Source: Ligustrum vulgare (lineage: Eukaryota > Streptophyta > Magnoliopsida > Lamiales > Oleaceae). From it: a stretch of 64,000 nucleotides of DNA. Location: positions 14,708,133 through 14,772,132 of the forward strand of contig OY743187.1 in assembly GCA_963555705.1 (NCBI GenBank), read 5' to 3'. The notes beneath the pieces are model-generated. The model saw only the letters and a list, made by a program, of their open reading frames with translations, was not told where the DNA came from and searched no databases. Position numbers and translations under genes: made by a program. Shown here one piece after another: positions 45,163-57,677 of this stretch (position 1 is its first letter; each line of letters starts with the position of its first letter).

Positions 45163-46796
45163 GGGTGCATTTGATTGCGATGGTGGAAAATGGGTGGAAA
45201 GAAAATATTTTTCAAGGAAAATATTTTCCTGGACATTATTTTCATGAAAAATGTCAACTGGAAGTATTTGATTGGAATTATTTTCTAGGTGAAAAAGTGG
45301 GGAATTTTCTAGGTTTTATGTTTTATTGACAAAATTTTTCATGAAAAATTTGGTAAACTTGAGTTATTTTAGTCATATTTTTTATTTTTTTGTCTCTTAA
45401 AAATCATGTATTAATTAAGCAAAAAAGGGGGGGGGGGGGCAAAGTTAAAAATAAAAAACCACAAAGTAGGTAAGAAAAGATGTTCCTCCAAAAGGTGGAA
45501 AACCAATCATGTGCACCTACCATAGGCAAATATTTTCTAGGTAGTTTTAAGACCAGCGTCGTACCTGTGGTTGTAAGGGCTAAAGGCGAACTTCAAAATT
45601 AGGCTCTCGTATGCACAGTTTTTTTTTTTATGTCTTGTCAAGTATATGTACATTCAGAGTTAAATGTTGACATGACTAGGACCTTCTAATATCTAACTCG
45701 TTTTTCTAGTTGAAAACCTTTCAATTACTACCTATGGATCCTTTCTCAAAGCAATAGTTTCACAAAAGAAGAAAGAAAAACTAATTCCATAATGATCATC
45801 TCATCACAAATATAAGCAAATTTTGATTCAGTGAAGCTTGAAATTACCTACCTCATAATTAAAAAATTCACTCTCGCGAAGTGACGATTCAGCCTCTTCT
45901 ATATTGCTGGTGTGGTGTCCAACTTAGAATCAGCCTCACATGGTCGAGAAGAATACCCACTGGCTAAATAATTCTGACTGGCGGGCAACTCCGACTCCGA
46001 AACAAATGCATTTCATCAACTTCCTCAATTTTAAGCTGAAGCTAATCTTCAATTTGTATATCCAATATTCAATGCTCATCCCATCTCATCACATTTGTGA
46101 TATTTCTAATCCCTAAATAATTGAAAGAGAATAATAAAATTGAAAAAAATTAAGAGAAACGCACCAACTAATCATATTTTTAGTTACACATGAAAAGGGA
46201 AAGGGAAGAAGAAAGAAGCAAATGAACACAAATTTTGAGTTTTTGACATCTACAGCTTTCCATTTAAGATTTATAAAGGATTTCAACAACTATTACAACC
46301 ATTCCAATTCATGAAAATTAACTATAAAAAATAACATATACGTGTAAAGTGTACAGTCGATACAGATATTCAAGAATGAAGAACCCAAATTCAATTTTTC
46401 TCAAAATACAAATTTCATGAAGGATGAGAAGTGAACCTTTTACCTTCGAAGATTGTCTGATGAATAATGAATTATGATGTCCGGTAAAGAGCGCCGACAG
46501 CTGAACAACGGCTTGGAGCACTGAACTAAATGCATCTAGCTAGTTCTGAGTCTTCTAGGATCAATTAGGTTTGGGTCAAGCAGCGGGAAGTGGGCCTTGC
46601 TTTTAATTGGGTTAAAATTTAATTTAATTTTTTTAAATAAATGACATAATTTTGGGCCCTCAAATTTGGACCATAAACAGGGGCCCAAGGCAGTGGCCTG
46701 CTGGGCCTTCCCTCAAGTCCGGGTCTGTTTAAGAGAATCGGATAGCCCATATCAAGGTATTTTCCATGCAGAGTTAATCTCCAATCAAATAGAGCC
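45163..46796. mobile_element. Tourist-like MITE split by a second insertion
   Basis: The ends GGGTGCATTTGATTGC and (inverted) GGCTCTATTTGATTGG are flanked by TTA on both sides (45160-45162 and 46797-46799), as for PIF/Harbinger Tourist MITEs. About 1.2 kb inside (roughly 45545-46735) looks like a separate hAT-type insertion: its ends (AGACCAGCGTCGTACC and, inverted, AGACCCGGACTT) and the GGGCCC-rich right side resemble a common plant hAT group, with near-duplicate flanks TTTTAAGA and GTTTAAGA. The inner insertion is less certain than the outer element. Confidence 0.5.
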
Positions 46797-46799
46797 TTA

Positions 46800-47650
46800 A
46801 TTTTTTTCTCACCAAATAGATAAACATCTTTCACATAGTCCCATTTGAACTCTAATTTCCGAATCATCCAAGCATCAATTTTAACAAATGAGTATATAAT
46901 TTCGATGTACGCACGGAGGAGAACACAAATCTACTTTGATTTTTCACAGACAAAAAATGACTCTCATCCAAAATTGTGCCTCAAAAGTCCCACTCAAGCC
47001 ATTTTTCCAAACATATTGTTGGTTTGAATAGGCTCTTCAAAAACAAGTCAATCTCATTTCTATTTTCTTTAACTTTGAAGGAAAAAAAGAACTCAAGCAT
47101 CTTATTAATCTATAATTTCACTTTTTGAAATTTAATCCGTATGTCTAAGCATATAAATAACATCATAATAATAAATTAAATCTGAGCTAGTATCATGCGG
47201 TCAAATTCTCAAGAAAAAGTAATTATGTAGGTACATTGCACTGGCCACTTTTATATATATATATATGACACACAATGTTCACCCACCCACCATTTGACGG
47301 GTTGACATAGTTATGGTGCCCACTGATAAACTTTGATTTTTGGTTCACGATATTAGAGCCAGTGGAGTGGGCCCCCCTATTGGGGGTGTCAGGGGAGGCA
47401 CATCGAACCCCACCTGACAACAAATACTCTCCAACCAATTGATACTTGATTTTAATATCCAGAACACATAGAATCAGATTTCAGTTTAATAGTTTTGATA
47501 ACTTTGTTCCACCCTAACTTAATCCCTAAATCGCACAGAAATCGTCCAATATGACCGAGTTTGATATTTTTCAAAGGTTTTGGATAAAAATTGGACTAAA
47601 TTATGGTAAGATCGCTAATTTGGAAAAATAATTTGCAAATTACTAAGAAA
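46800..47650. other. Intergenic sequence, AT-rich, no recognisable gene
   Basis: A short (TA)n run near 47252-47266 and a GC-rich patch near 47360-47410. No protein-like ORF. Confidence 0.4.
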
Positions 47651-47655
47651 GGAAT

Positions 47656-48432
47656 TGATTTGATCCGTTATGGAGATCACTAAGAACACGCAAGAATTTA
47701 GACTTGAAACGCCGAAAGCCCCAAATCCAATTGGTAGACGATAACAATGTAACCCCAACCTCACAACGCAAGAACCAGGGATATATTAAACCCGAGATCC
47801 TTTACGATGCTGAGATAAGAACCACAAAGGGTGAACACCACAAATGTTGTCTAATACTTTGATAAGTTCGATTTGTTAGTTAAGAACGAAGAAGAACAAG
47901 GGAATAACTCAACTTTAATTGTCAATAATCTCAAAGTTGTTTTACAATGAATGAAAAAGTAACTAATAAAGAGTATTTTCACGAAAATAGGTCAAAACCG
48001 CAACATATGGGCCAAAAATGGAAAAAGAATTAAAAACGCGAAAAACCCTAATTTTTATACACACGCGATCGCGCAGGTACCATGGTGGCATGGTAGCGAT
48101 TGTGTGGAGATGCCAAAATGTCTCGGGTCTCTTTTTCAATGCATGTCGCAATCGTGCTCCATTTTATACCATGCGGTCGCGTGGTTCAAATCTCCAACTC
48201 CTTGGTTTTGAACTTGATTCTAGGCCCAAATCACTTGCATCAACTTTGGCTTCTCTTCTATCATGTCATGAGTCAAAAGTAGAGCGTTTGGTCTTGGACT
48301 TGAATGCTCATCCACCCAAGCTTGCATAAATCATTGCATGACTTGTTTGATCTTCTTAGCCCTCAGCCTCGTTATTGGTCCCACGACACATGCAACGGGT
48401 CTTTGCTTGTTAGGCCACTCCGGTACTCATCA
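47656..48432 (-). repeat. 3' LTR of the Gypsy element
   Basis: Contains GCGATCGC (48065-48072) and GCGGTCGCG (48173-48181), which are also present in the other LTR. Confidence 0.85.
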
Positions 48433-48498
48433 TCCCCTCTCTGTTGAAAATGATTCGTCCTCGAATCATCACCTGCATCAAACAAAGAAAGATCAGCA

Positions 48499-48914
48499 TA
48501 GAGATGGCAAAAAAACCCGACCCGAACCCGACGGGTACCCGCCCCTAATGGGTGGAAAAAAACCCGCCCCGCGGGTTGGCGGGGCGGGTTCGGGTTAAGT
48601 TTTAGCGACCTGAGCGGGTCGCGGGGCGGGTACGGGTTTTGGCCGCACCGCCCCGAACCCGCCCCGATTATATTATTTTAAATAATATATTAAAGAAAAA
48701 CAATAAAAAATGTCTAAAAAATTTAAAAAAAAATAGAAAAAAAATTAAACTGGTCGGTATACGGGGCGGCAGATCCGACCCGACCCGACCCGCCCCGAAC
48801 CGAAACTCGCGGGTCACGGGACGGGTTTGGGTTTAATAAAATTTGGCGGGGGGGGGGGGGGGGGGGGCACGGCGCGAGGAAACCCGACCCGAACCCGACC
48901 CGTTGCCATCACTA
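48499..48914. mobile_element. GC-rich hAT-like MITE (416 bp) inside the Gypsy element
   Basis: The ends are TAGAGATGGCAA and TTGCCATCACTA. A perfect 8-bp target duplication GATCAGCA lies at 48491-48498 and 48915-48922. Interior words (CCCGACCCG, GGGGCGGG) match the 41261 element. A long G run is at 48847-48867. It interrupts the Gypsy integrase C-terminus after FNIADL. Confidence 0.92.
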
Positions 48915-48922
48915 GATCAGCA

Positions 48923-49772
48923 ATGTTAAAAGATGCAAATACATTATACTCACCTGGGAGATCCAGCTTGTATGCATTGTCATTTATCTTCTCGACGACT
49001 TGAAAAGGTTCATCTTTCCTTGGCTGCAACTTAGATTTTCGTTGTGTTGGGAACCGCTCCTTTCGCAAGTACACCCACACCCAATCACCTAGTTCGAACG
49101 TCACATGCCTCCGACCTTTGTTTGATTGGGATGCATAACGCTTGTTCTTCTTCTCTATTTGGTCCTTCACCTTCTTATGGATTGACTTTACAAGCTTAGC
49201 CTTTTTCTCCTCGTCCAAACTGCTCATTTCATCTACAGGCAAAGGAATTAAATCAAGAGGAGTTAGTGGGTTGAAACCATAAACAACTTCAAAAGGGGAA
49301 CATGACGTAGTAGAATGCACAGCCCTATTATAAGCAAATTCCACGAAAGGCAAACATTCTTCCCAACTCTTCAGGTTTTTTTTTTTATGATAGTGCGCAG
49401 AAGTTGAATATACGTTCTATTAACTAACTCTGTTTGACCGTCAGTTTGAGAGTGACATGTAATACAAAATAACAACTTAGTACCCATCTTCCCCCACAAG
49501 ACTTTTCAAAAGTAACTAAGGAACTTAACATCCCTATCAGACACAATACTCTGAGATACCCCGTGGAGTCTTACAACCTCCCTAAAGAATAGGTCTGCTA
49601 TAATTGTTGCATCATCAATTTTATGACAAGGGATGAAATGTACCATTTTACTAAACATGTCCACTACCACAAATATAGAGTCCCTACCTTTTTTTGTCCT
49701 AGGCAAACCTAAAACAAAATACATAGATATATCTACCCAAGGCTCATTAGGTACAGGTAAAGGAGTATACAA
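48923..49772 (-). pseudogene. Gypsy integrase, broken
   Basis: At 49506-49772 the core reads [39 protein letters not shown] and later VSDRDVKF, carrying catalytic aspartates. At 49353-48923 the C-terminal part reads FVEFAYNRAVH, then FELGDWVWVYLRKERFP and DNAYKLDLPGEYNV. A frame break and stops lie between. No chromodomain is visible before the MITE. Confidence 0.85.
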
Positions 49773-49815
49773 ACTTTGTGGTAGGACCCTAGACTTAGCT
49801 TGTTTACAAGTGCTC

Positions 49816-51110
49816 CTACAATATTTCTAAGGTTTTCAAGACACCAAAATGTCTCATTAATCCCCCACCATGAGCCTCACGCACTAACAATTTACGCATA
49901 GAGCAATTTAGCACACAAAGTTTATTTTCCTTAAACAAGTATCCTTCACGCCTATAAAACTTATCAATCGCACACTTTTCACATGAAGCATAAATGGTAG
50001 AAAAATCAGGGTCATCAACATACATACCTCTAATATATTCAAACCGAAGCAACCTCGCATTTAAAGAAGTTATAAGTATACCTACGAATTCCAACCATCG
50101 GGCATGCCTTTTATTTAGCTTACCTTGCCCTTTGAGATGCTTTAGTGACTCATGATCAGAGTGTATGACAAATTCTTTTGGCCACATATAATGTTGCCAT
50201 GTCTCCAAAGCATGAATAAGAGCATAAAGCTCCATGTCATAAATAGGATAATTCAAAGCTGCCCCACTCAGTTTTTCACTGAAGAATGCAATTGACCTTT
50301 TTTTCCTGCATAAGAACAGCTTCAACCCCTATTCCTGATGCATCACATTCAATCTCAAAGGTTTGGTTAAAGTTAGGTAAAGCGAAAACTGGTACAGAAC
50401 ATAACCTATCTTTAAGCAAATTAAAAGCATTTTCTTGTGCAATCCCCCAATCAAGTCCTACACTTTTCTTAACTATTTCCGTGAGTGGTGCTGCAAGTAT
50501 ACTAAAGTCTTTAACAAATCTCATATAAAATCCAGCCAACCCGTGAAAGCTTCTAACCACCGTAATACTTTTGGGAGTTGGCCACTTTTTAATAGCCCGA
50601 ATTTTCTCCTCATCTACCTTAACACCATTTGCACCAACAACAAATCCTAGAAAAATCACATTTTCCATGCAAAAGGTACACTTCTTAAAATTAGCATATA
50701 GTTCCTTTTTTTCAAAACTTCCAATACGGATCTTAAATATTCAATGTGATCACCTAAGTCCTTACTATACACCAAAATGTCATCAAAGTATACCACAAAA
50801 AATTTACCAATGTAAGCACGCAAAACATGGTTCATTAGTCTCATAAAAGTACTAGGGGCATTTGAGAGACCGAATGGCATGACTATCCATTCATATAAAC
50901 CATACTTGGTTTTGAAGGCGGTTTTCCATTCATCACCTTTTTTCATGCGAATTTGGTGATAGCCGCTTTTGAGATCTATTTTACTAAAAATACTTGCTCT
51001 ATGCAACTCATCAAGCATATCATCTAACCTAGGTATGGGATGACGATACTTTATCGTGATATTGTTGACTGATCTACAATCCACGCACATCCTCTAAGTC
51101 TCATCCTTCT
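49816..51110 (-). pseudogene. Gypsy reverse transcriptase and RNase H, broken
   Basis: The RT spans about 51110-50656 with [34 protein letters not shown] and the active-site motif [11 protein letters not shown]. The thumb continues in another frame at 50668 (FLGFVVGANGVKVDEEKI). RNase H follows with [16 protein letters not shown], a frame change at about 50300, then [15 protein letters not shown], and the zinc-binding part of integrase ends near 49816. At least two frame breaks and a stop before RMCVDCRS show it is dead. Confidence 0.88.
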
Positions 51111-51776
51111 TGGGTACCAACAAGACTGGTACTGCACATGGGCTCATGCTCTCCCTGACATAGCCCTTGCTTAATAGCTCCTCAACTTGTCTTCGTAGCT
51201 CCGTCGTCTCCTCTGGATTGATCCTAGAGGCTGGCCTGTTTGGAATGACAGCTCCTGGCACAAAGTCAATTTGGTATTAAATCCCGCGAATAGGTGGCTG
51301 TCCACTATGAATCTCCTCTGGAAATAAATCTGCAAATTCCTGCAGAAGAGATACAGCTAAACTGGGGAGGGGGTGGTTAGCTTCCTCAAGTGCAAGGAAG
51401 GATTCCTTGTATATTAGCAAAATCACTGGCTTATTGTCAAATATGGCCCTGGTAATCTCACTTTGTTTTGCGTAGAAGTTTACTTTTGTTTTCTCTTTGT
51501 TTTCTTTTTTGGCACTCTTCACACCCTTTCCTTTTTCTGGGATCGTAGTCCCAACTCTCCTTTGATCACTTAACTCTCCTTTTTCTGGGATCGTGGTCCC
51601 AACTCTCCTTTTTCTGGGAACGTGGTCCCAACTTTCTTTTTCTCTTCCTCACTTTTTAGTTTTAATTGGTCCTCATAGAGCTGTTGTGGTGACAAAGGCA
51701 TAAATTTGACATTTTTCTCGTCCTTGGTGAAGGTGTATCTATTTTTATAACCATTGTGAATAACCTTCCTATCAAA

Positions 51777-52340
51777 TTACCACGGGCCGCTCAATAAAAT
51801 GTGCCCCGCATGCATGGGAACCACATCACAAACCACCCTATCTTCATACTTCCCAATTGCAAGATCAATTACCACTTTTTTATCCACCTTAATCTCTCCC
51901 GACTCATTTAACCACTGCAGTCTGTAAGGCCTAGGGTGTTTTAGCACAAGTAGACACAATTTTTTCACTAGGGTAGTACTGGCCACGTTTGTACAACTAC
52001 CCCCATCAATTATCAAACTACATACCTTGTTATTCACAAAGCACCTAGTATGAAAGATATTTTCCCTTTGCTCACCCGACTCTTCCACCTTAACTTGAGT
52101 ACTAAGGGCCCTCCTAGTGATAAGTGATTTAGCTACAGCGTAGTCCCCATCCTCAGAATCACTAGCCTCTTCTACAGCTGGCATATCCTTATACTCATCC
52201 TCTTCTTCCTTCTCATCCTCCGAACACAATACCCCATCATGCACAATCAACACCCACTTATTTGGACATTGTGAAGAGATTTGTCCTAAACCGGTACATT
52301 TAAAACATCTAATATCTCTACTTCTAGGAGTTTGAGAATT
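51777..52340 (-). pseudogene. Gypsy zinc knuckle and aspartic protease
   Basis: CFKCTGLGQISSQC near 52270-52310 is a damaged CCHC knuckle (the histidine is replaced). The protease reads FHTRCFVNNKVCSLIIDGGS with the DGG active-site form typical of some plant Gypsy proteases, then VVCDVVPMHAGHILL. The ORF in the inverted-LTR element at 18973 is a relative of this segment. Confidence 0.8.
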
Positions 52341-52579
52341 AGAAATAATTTTACCTTTGTTTGGTGGCTCTTCCTTCCCCTTCAGTGTCTCAAACTTTCT
52401 TTTCTGAACAACCCTTCATTTTTAGGGGTCCCACTCCATGTAGGCTTCCCAAAAGGAGTAGAACCTGTAGAAAATCTCGAGGGCCCCTTCCTTTTCAGCT
52501 GCCGCTCCACTTTCATGGCCATATGAAACATGTCCTTCAAATCAATATAATGCTGCAATTCAATAACATTAGCAATCTC

Positions 52580-53400
52580 TCAATTCAAACCACTTAAAAA
52601 TCTAGCCATGGTCGCCTCCGGATCCTCTTCAATGTTTGCTCTAATCATAACAATTTCCATTTCCCTATGGTAATCTTCTACACTCATACTACCTTGGGAA
52701 AGGGTTTGTAATTTTTGGTAAAGATCCCTATAGTAATGGTTAGGCACAAACCTCTTTCTCATAAGGGCCTTCAACTCATCCCAAGTCTCAATAGGTCTCT
52801 CCCGATTCCTTCTTTTACTAGTCACCAACTGATCCCACCTACTATAGCATAATCTGTGAATTCTACAACCTCCAATTTTACCTTTTTAGCCTCAGAATAG
52901 TTATGTAATCAAAAATTAGTTCTACCCTCTTTTCCCACTCAAAATAAATTTTCGAATTGCTTTTTACTTGAAAATGAGGGATGGTCATTTTTTATGTTAC
53001 CAATATGCCCATCTATGTCATCTCTATCCCTACGTTCACACCTATAACCCCTTTCGCGCCTTTCTCCTCGATCCCATCTCCTACCCACACTAGCCATAAA
53101 CAAGTCTCCACTATCACCATCACTATCAACATCCTCAGCATTTTCATTCCTAACTCCATATTGAGGGCTGAAGTCATACCTCAGTGGTCTCATCAAATTA
53201 GGGAATGCATGTGATTGAACAATTCCTGCGCGACGCAGATCCACCAGGTCATTAGTCCTTCCTAAATTCACGCTTGATGGCGTACCCAACCTTGCATCCA
53301 ATTTTGCATCCATCTTTGCTTCCAATTTCTCCATCCGTTCCTCCAACAATTGAAATTTCTGGTTATCCTCCGCTGTTGATGATGCTTCCTTCTGAGACAT
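52580..53400 (-). pseudogene. Gypsy gag, broken
   Basis: The start MSQKEASSTAEDNQKFQLLEE is followed by a coiled-coil-like stretch. The core gag motif near 52600-52800 reads [25 protein letters not shown], then [29 protein letters not shown]. The two parts are in different frames. The leader of about 600 bases to the PBS has no ORF. Confidence 0.85.
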
Positions 53401-54002
53401 GGTTAGTAATTTAAAGAAAAGAAAAGAAAATTTATGTAATGATCCTCACGTGTTTGTCACTCGTGTATCACTCAATTCGGCTTTTTCCCTCTAATATGCT
53501 CACCACTCTTGCCTTTTACCTCTCTTTTCCCTTTTCTCTCTAGTTCCCAATTAACCAACCAAACTAGTTAAGGATTTGATCTCCGTGGAATTAACCCCAA
53601 AGCTCAAATACGAGAATTGAACGAGAACACAACATCAATGGAAGAACGAATTGAAGATTTTCAAGAAGGTGATTTTCTTGAAATAGGAATTTTGATGGCA
53701 CGAACCAAGAATGAATTTTAGCATAGTAATGGACAATGAGAAACTTTCAAGATTGTAGGGAATATTGTAAAAGATATCAAGAAAGGTTTTCTTGAATTTA
53801 GAATTGTGTTCTTGATCTTGATTATCAATAATAATCACCTTTATTTTATTTTTTACTGATCAAGAACAAGAATTGAAATTGCGACCAATCTTGAATTAGT
53901 GAAGAGTTTTCAAGAAACCCAAGAATTGAATTAAATTTCAATAAAGGAATAAAAACACAAAATCAAAACAAGAAATATGAAAATAATTAGATTTAGAGAC
54001 CA

Positions 54003-54725
54003 ACTCTGATACCAAATGATGTGATCCATTATGGAGATCACGAACAATGCAATACCAACCTCACGACTCAAGAACCAGGGGTATATTAAACTTGAGACCT
54101 GTTACGATGCGGAGATAAGAACCACAAAGGGGTGAACGTAACAAAGGTTGTCTATTCCTTTGATGAGTTCGATTTGTTCGTTAAGAACGAAGAAAAACAA
54201 GGAAATAACTCACCTTTAATTGTCAATAATCTCAAAGTTTTTTTACAATGAATGAAAAAGTAAATAATAAAGAGTATTTTCAAGAAAATAGGCCAAAACC
54301 GCAACATATGGGCCCAAAACGGAAAAAAAATTAAAAATGCGGAAAACCCTAATTTTTATACCCACGCGATCGCGTAGGTACCATGGTAGAAATCGCGTGG
54401 AGAGGCCAAAATGTCTCGAGTCTCTTTTCAGTGCATATCGCGATCATGCTCCATTTTATACTACGCGGTCGCGTGGTTCAAATCTCCAACTCCTTGGTTT
54501 TGAACTTGATTCTCGGCCCAAATCACTTGCATCAACTTTGGCTCCTCTTCTATCATGTCATGAGTCAAAAGTAGAGCTTTTGGTCTTGGACTTAAATGCT
54601 CATCCACCCAAGCTTTCATAAATCTTTGCATGACTTGTTTGATCTTCTTAGCCCTAAACCTCGTTATTGGTCCTACCGGCACATGCAACGGGTCCTTACT
54701 CGTTGGGCCACTCCAGTACTCATCA
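54003..54725 (-). repeat. 5' LTR of the Gypsy element with its primer-binding site
   Basis: LTR 54017-54725, PBS complement ACTCTGATACCA at 54003-54014. Palindromic CGCGATCGCG at 54365-54374 and ACGCGGTCGCGT at 54463-54474. Confidence 0.88.
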
Positions 54726-54900
54726 GGAATAAGTGTACCTGCTTTACCATTAGGCATGCATCGAATTCTTGTTCTTTTGATGTGTTTCGAATAATTTGGA
54801 TGCCTTTTGAATCTTGAATGTAACGGACCCGGACCATCTTGAATGTAACGGACCCGGACCACTGGAGATGATGATTCAACGGACCCCAAGCCATATAGTT

Positions 54901-55160
54901 TGAAAATTTACTTTCTTGGCGAAGTTCGTGAGACATAATTATCTAATTTGACACATTGTCAAATCATTAGATAATGAGTCAATTAGGCTGTTGAAAATTA
55001 CTTTCTTAACAAAGTTCGTGAGACATAATTATCAAATTTGACAAGTCATTAGATAATGAGTTAGTTAGCTTGCTGAAAAATTACTTTCTAGGCAAAGTTC
55101 GTGAGCCATAATTATCAAATTTGACACATTGTCAAATCATTAGATAATGGGCCAGTTAGG
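54901..55160. repeat. Three tandem copies of an 80-95-bp unit
   Basis: Copies start at about 54901, 54992 and 55073. Each reads TGAAAA, ACTTTCT, AAAGTTCGTGAG or GAAGTTCGTGAG, CATAATTATC and CATTAGATAATG. The middle copy lacks CACATTGTCAAA. Confidence 0.8.
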
Positions 55161-55659
55161 TTGTAGGAAAATGTACGTCAATTCATGTAAATAAAGACCA
55201 AAATGAGAGTGTAAATTTGTTCACCCTTACAAAAGAGGGTCACCATAACCCTCTCTGTGAGGGTGAAATACATACGTTAAAATTTGTAAAAATTAATAAT
55301 TTTTGTGGGTTTGCATCCCTTGGAAACAATGATTTTGTTCTCAATCGCATGCCTTTTTTGGATTTTGTCTCAAGATTTGTTCTTGCGCACATCATCTGAA
55401 TTTTTTAGTTAATTGTTTAGCATGAAGCCATGCGAGAGAATTTTGGCACTCCCCGTGGGACACATGATGTAGAATAAGGATTATAATGTCTTCGAAAATG
55501 CTGATAAAGATGTAGCCAACCAACGGTACGTATCTTCTGTGATAAAACAAGAGGTTAATGAAGATAATGAATTTGACCGTCTTAAAGAAGGTAATCAAAA
55601 TGAAGACATAAGAAAATTGAAATGGACTGGACGTGGATTAGAAATAGGGATTCGTCAGA

Positions 55660-56162
55660 GCGTAGGACCCTTTAGAGGAAATCAAACTTGGATATGAAGG
55701 TGAACATCGTCCAACATTTATTAGCTAACTCTTGAATGAGGAGGTAAGCCTAAAACTCATGTCTATTTTAAAGAAGTATAAAAATTGCTTTGCATGAAAA
55801 TAAGAGAAAATATTTTTGTCTAGATAGGGGCTAGTTGGACATATAATTGCCATTAAGCCCAATTACAAACCCCGTAAACAACCATAAGAAGATTTGCACC
55901 AAACATCCTACCTGAAGTGAAGAAAGATATTGAACATCTTTTGAAGGCCAAGTTTATAAGAACGATCAGATATGTTGAGTGATTATCTAACATAGTCCCT
56001 GTTATGAAGAAAAATGCCAAAATAATAGTGTGTATAAACTTTAAGAATTTAAATTGATAGCTACCAAAGAAAAGTATCTTATGCTCACAATAGATTCCTT
56101 AGTTGATTCAACTTCAGGGCATGAAATCTACTCATTTATGGATAGATATCTAGGATACAACC
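55660..56162 (+). pseudogene. Gypsy reverse transcriptase relic
   Basis: The plus strand shows KPNYKPRKQPP, RRFAPNILPEVKKDIEHLLKAKFIR, then NIVPVMKKNAKIIVCINFKNLN and, in another frame, STSGHEIYSFMDRYLGYN, all in RT order with stops and frame changes. It stops abruptly at 56162, where an LTR-like sequence begins. Confidence 0.75.
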
Positions 56163-56804
56163 TGTAACTCCCCAAATTTTAAGTATTTTAAAAACTTGAA
56201 GTGTTACCAAATTCTTATTTCTATTTATTTGTTTTTAATTTAAGCGGAACATAACATGACTATATAAAACAAGATTTTTGAGAAAATAACGTTTTGTCTT
56301 AGTAATTTAAAGAAACAACAATAATTCAACAATACTTTAGCGGAGCAACATCACATAGCATTTAAATAACATAATTCAACATTAATTTAACGAAATATAA
56401 ATAAAGCACGAAGGCCATTAACTAAATAATGTGCACAAATACTTGAGAAGTCATGAAAAAGGATAAATCTAGCATTTTATTTGTAACTTTTTTACTGGCA
56501 ACCCATAGGCATGCATTCGTCCAATATTCAACATGTCCAACATGATCCAGACTAATCTAGAAATTTAAAGTAAGAACGAATATTGTGAAAATACTCAGTA
56601 AGATACGTTCAAAACTCTAAATAAACATAATATAAATATAGAGTAGTACATTCCATACTAGACGTTAGATAGGCTTGAGGGCTCTACTCAAGAGAGGGGT
56701 GAGTGAGCAAGGCTGATTTGTGTAGGAGAGAGGTCTGTTGGACAAGTGTCGCGCGGGAAAGTTAGCTAGGAAAGCTAGGAGTCCGTGACAACTGGTATCA
56801 GAGC
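56163..56804 (+). repeat. LTR (plus orientation) followed by a primer-binding site
   Basis: Starts TGTAACTCCCC, ends GTCCGTGACA at 56790; TGGTATCAGAGC at 56793-56804 is a methionine-tRNA-type PBS. A short gag start (ATGGCATCCTCAAAGG) follows at 56823. No second direct copy of this LTR was found in the window. Confidence 0.65.
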
Positions 56805-57044
56805 GAGATTGTGCTTAGAGCCATGGCATCCTCAAAGGTTACTAGGCAACTGCCGCAATAATTGATAGCTCAAGAATATCTTTAGAATTCCCACATCCTG
56901 AATGATTTAATATTGGACCTGATAGTCTATTCCAATGGATGTAACATGAAATTGATTCGAAGGGCTTAAGATATTAAAAATAACAATATATCGAAATCGT
57001 AATCATGAAAAATTTAGAATTTAACAACTGCACTTTAGCACCTA

Positions 57045-57644
57045 TCTATATATAATAATAGGATAAACGTTACCCTTTTTATGCACACACTTTCCCGCCC
57101 AAAATTCTTTCTAAATCAAGAAATTTTTTCCAAAAAAAATAAGCATTAAATGTAATTAATAAAAGTTGGTATTAAATGAAAGTTAATAAATATGGGTCAT
57201 TATTTAATATATGTGCGTGTGTGTGTCTGTGTGTGTGTGTTGAAGTTTTTATAAAATATATGTATTTATATATAAAATGTATCTTCTATATATAATAATA
57301 AGATAATCGTCACCATTTTTACGCACACACTTTCCCGCCCAAAATTCTTTCTAAATCAGGAAATTTTTGCAAAAAAAAAAAAAAGTATTAAATGTAATTA
57401 ATAAAGTTGGTATTAAATAAAAGTTAGTATTAAATGAAAGTTAATAATAAATATGAGTCATTAATTAATATGCCCTTGTTTGAGCCTCATTATTTCTCAT
57501 TTTTTTTACAAATTTTTTCTACAGTAATCAATCTTAACAATCCAAAAAAGTCAAGCCCATAATTTTTTACTTTTCAAACCACTTTTTAACCATTAAATTT
57601 CCAAAATCCAAATTTTAAATTGAAATAATGGGGCTCAAACAAGG

Positions 57645-57677
<33 letters not shown>

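Larger units (their letters stand above)
47656..54725 (-). mobile_element. Decayed Ty3/Gypsy LTR retrotransposon
   Basis: LTRs at 47656-48432 (777 bp) and 54017-54725 (709 bp) start TGAT and end CATCA. GGAAT lies at 47651-47655 and again at 54726-54730, a perfect 5-bp target duplication. The inverted PBS ACTCTGATACCA (54003-54014) is just inside the right LTR, so the element reads right to left, in the order gag, protease, RT, RNase H, integrase. LTRs differ by many substitutions and by about 70 bases near 47700-47765. A hAT MITE interrupts the integrase end. Confidence 0.92.

Noticed and set aside
54461..54889. 142-residue minus-strand ORF
   Set aside because: It runs through the Gypsy LTR into flanking DNA and resembles no protein.
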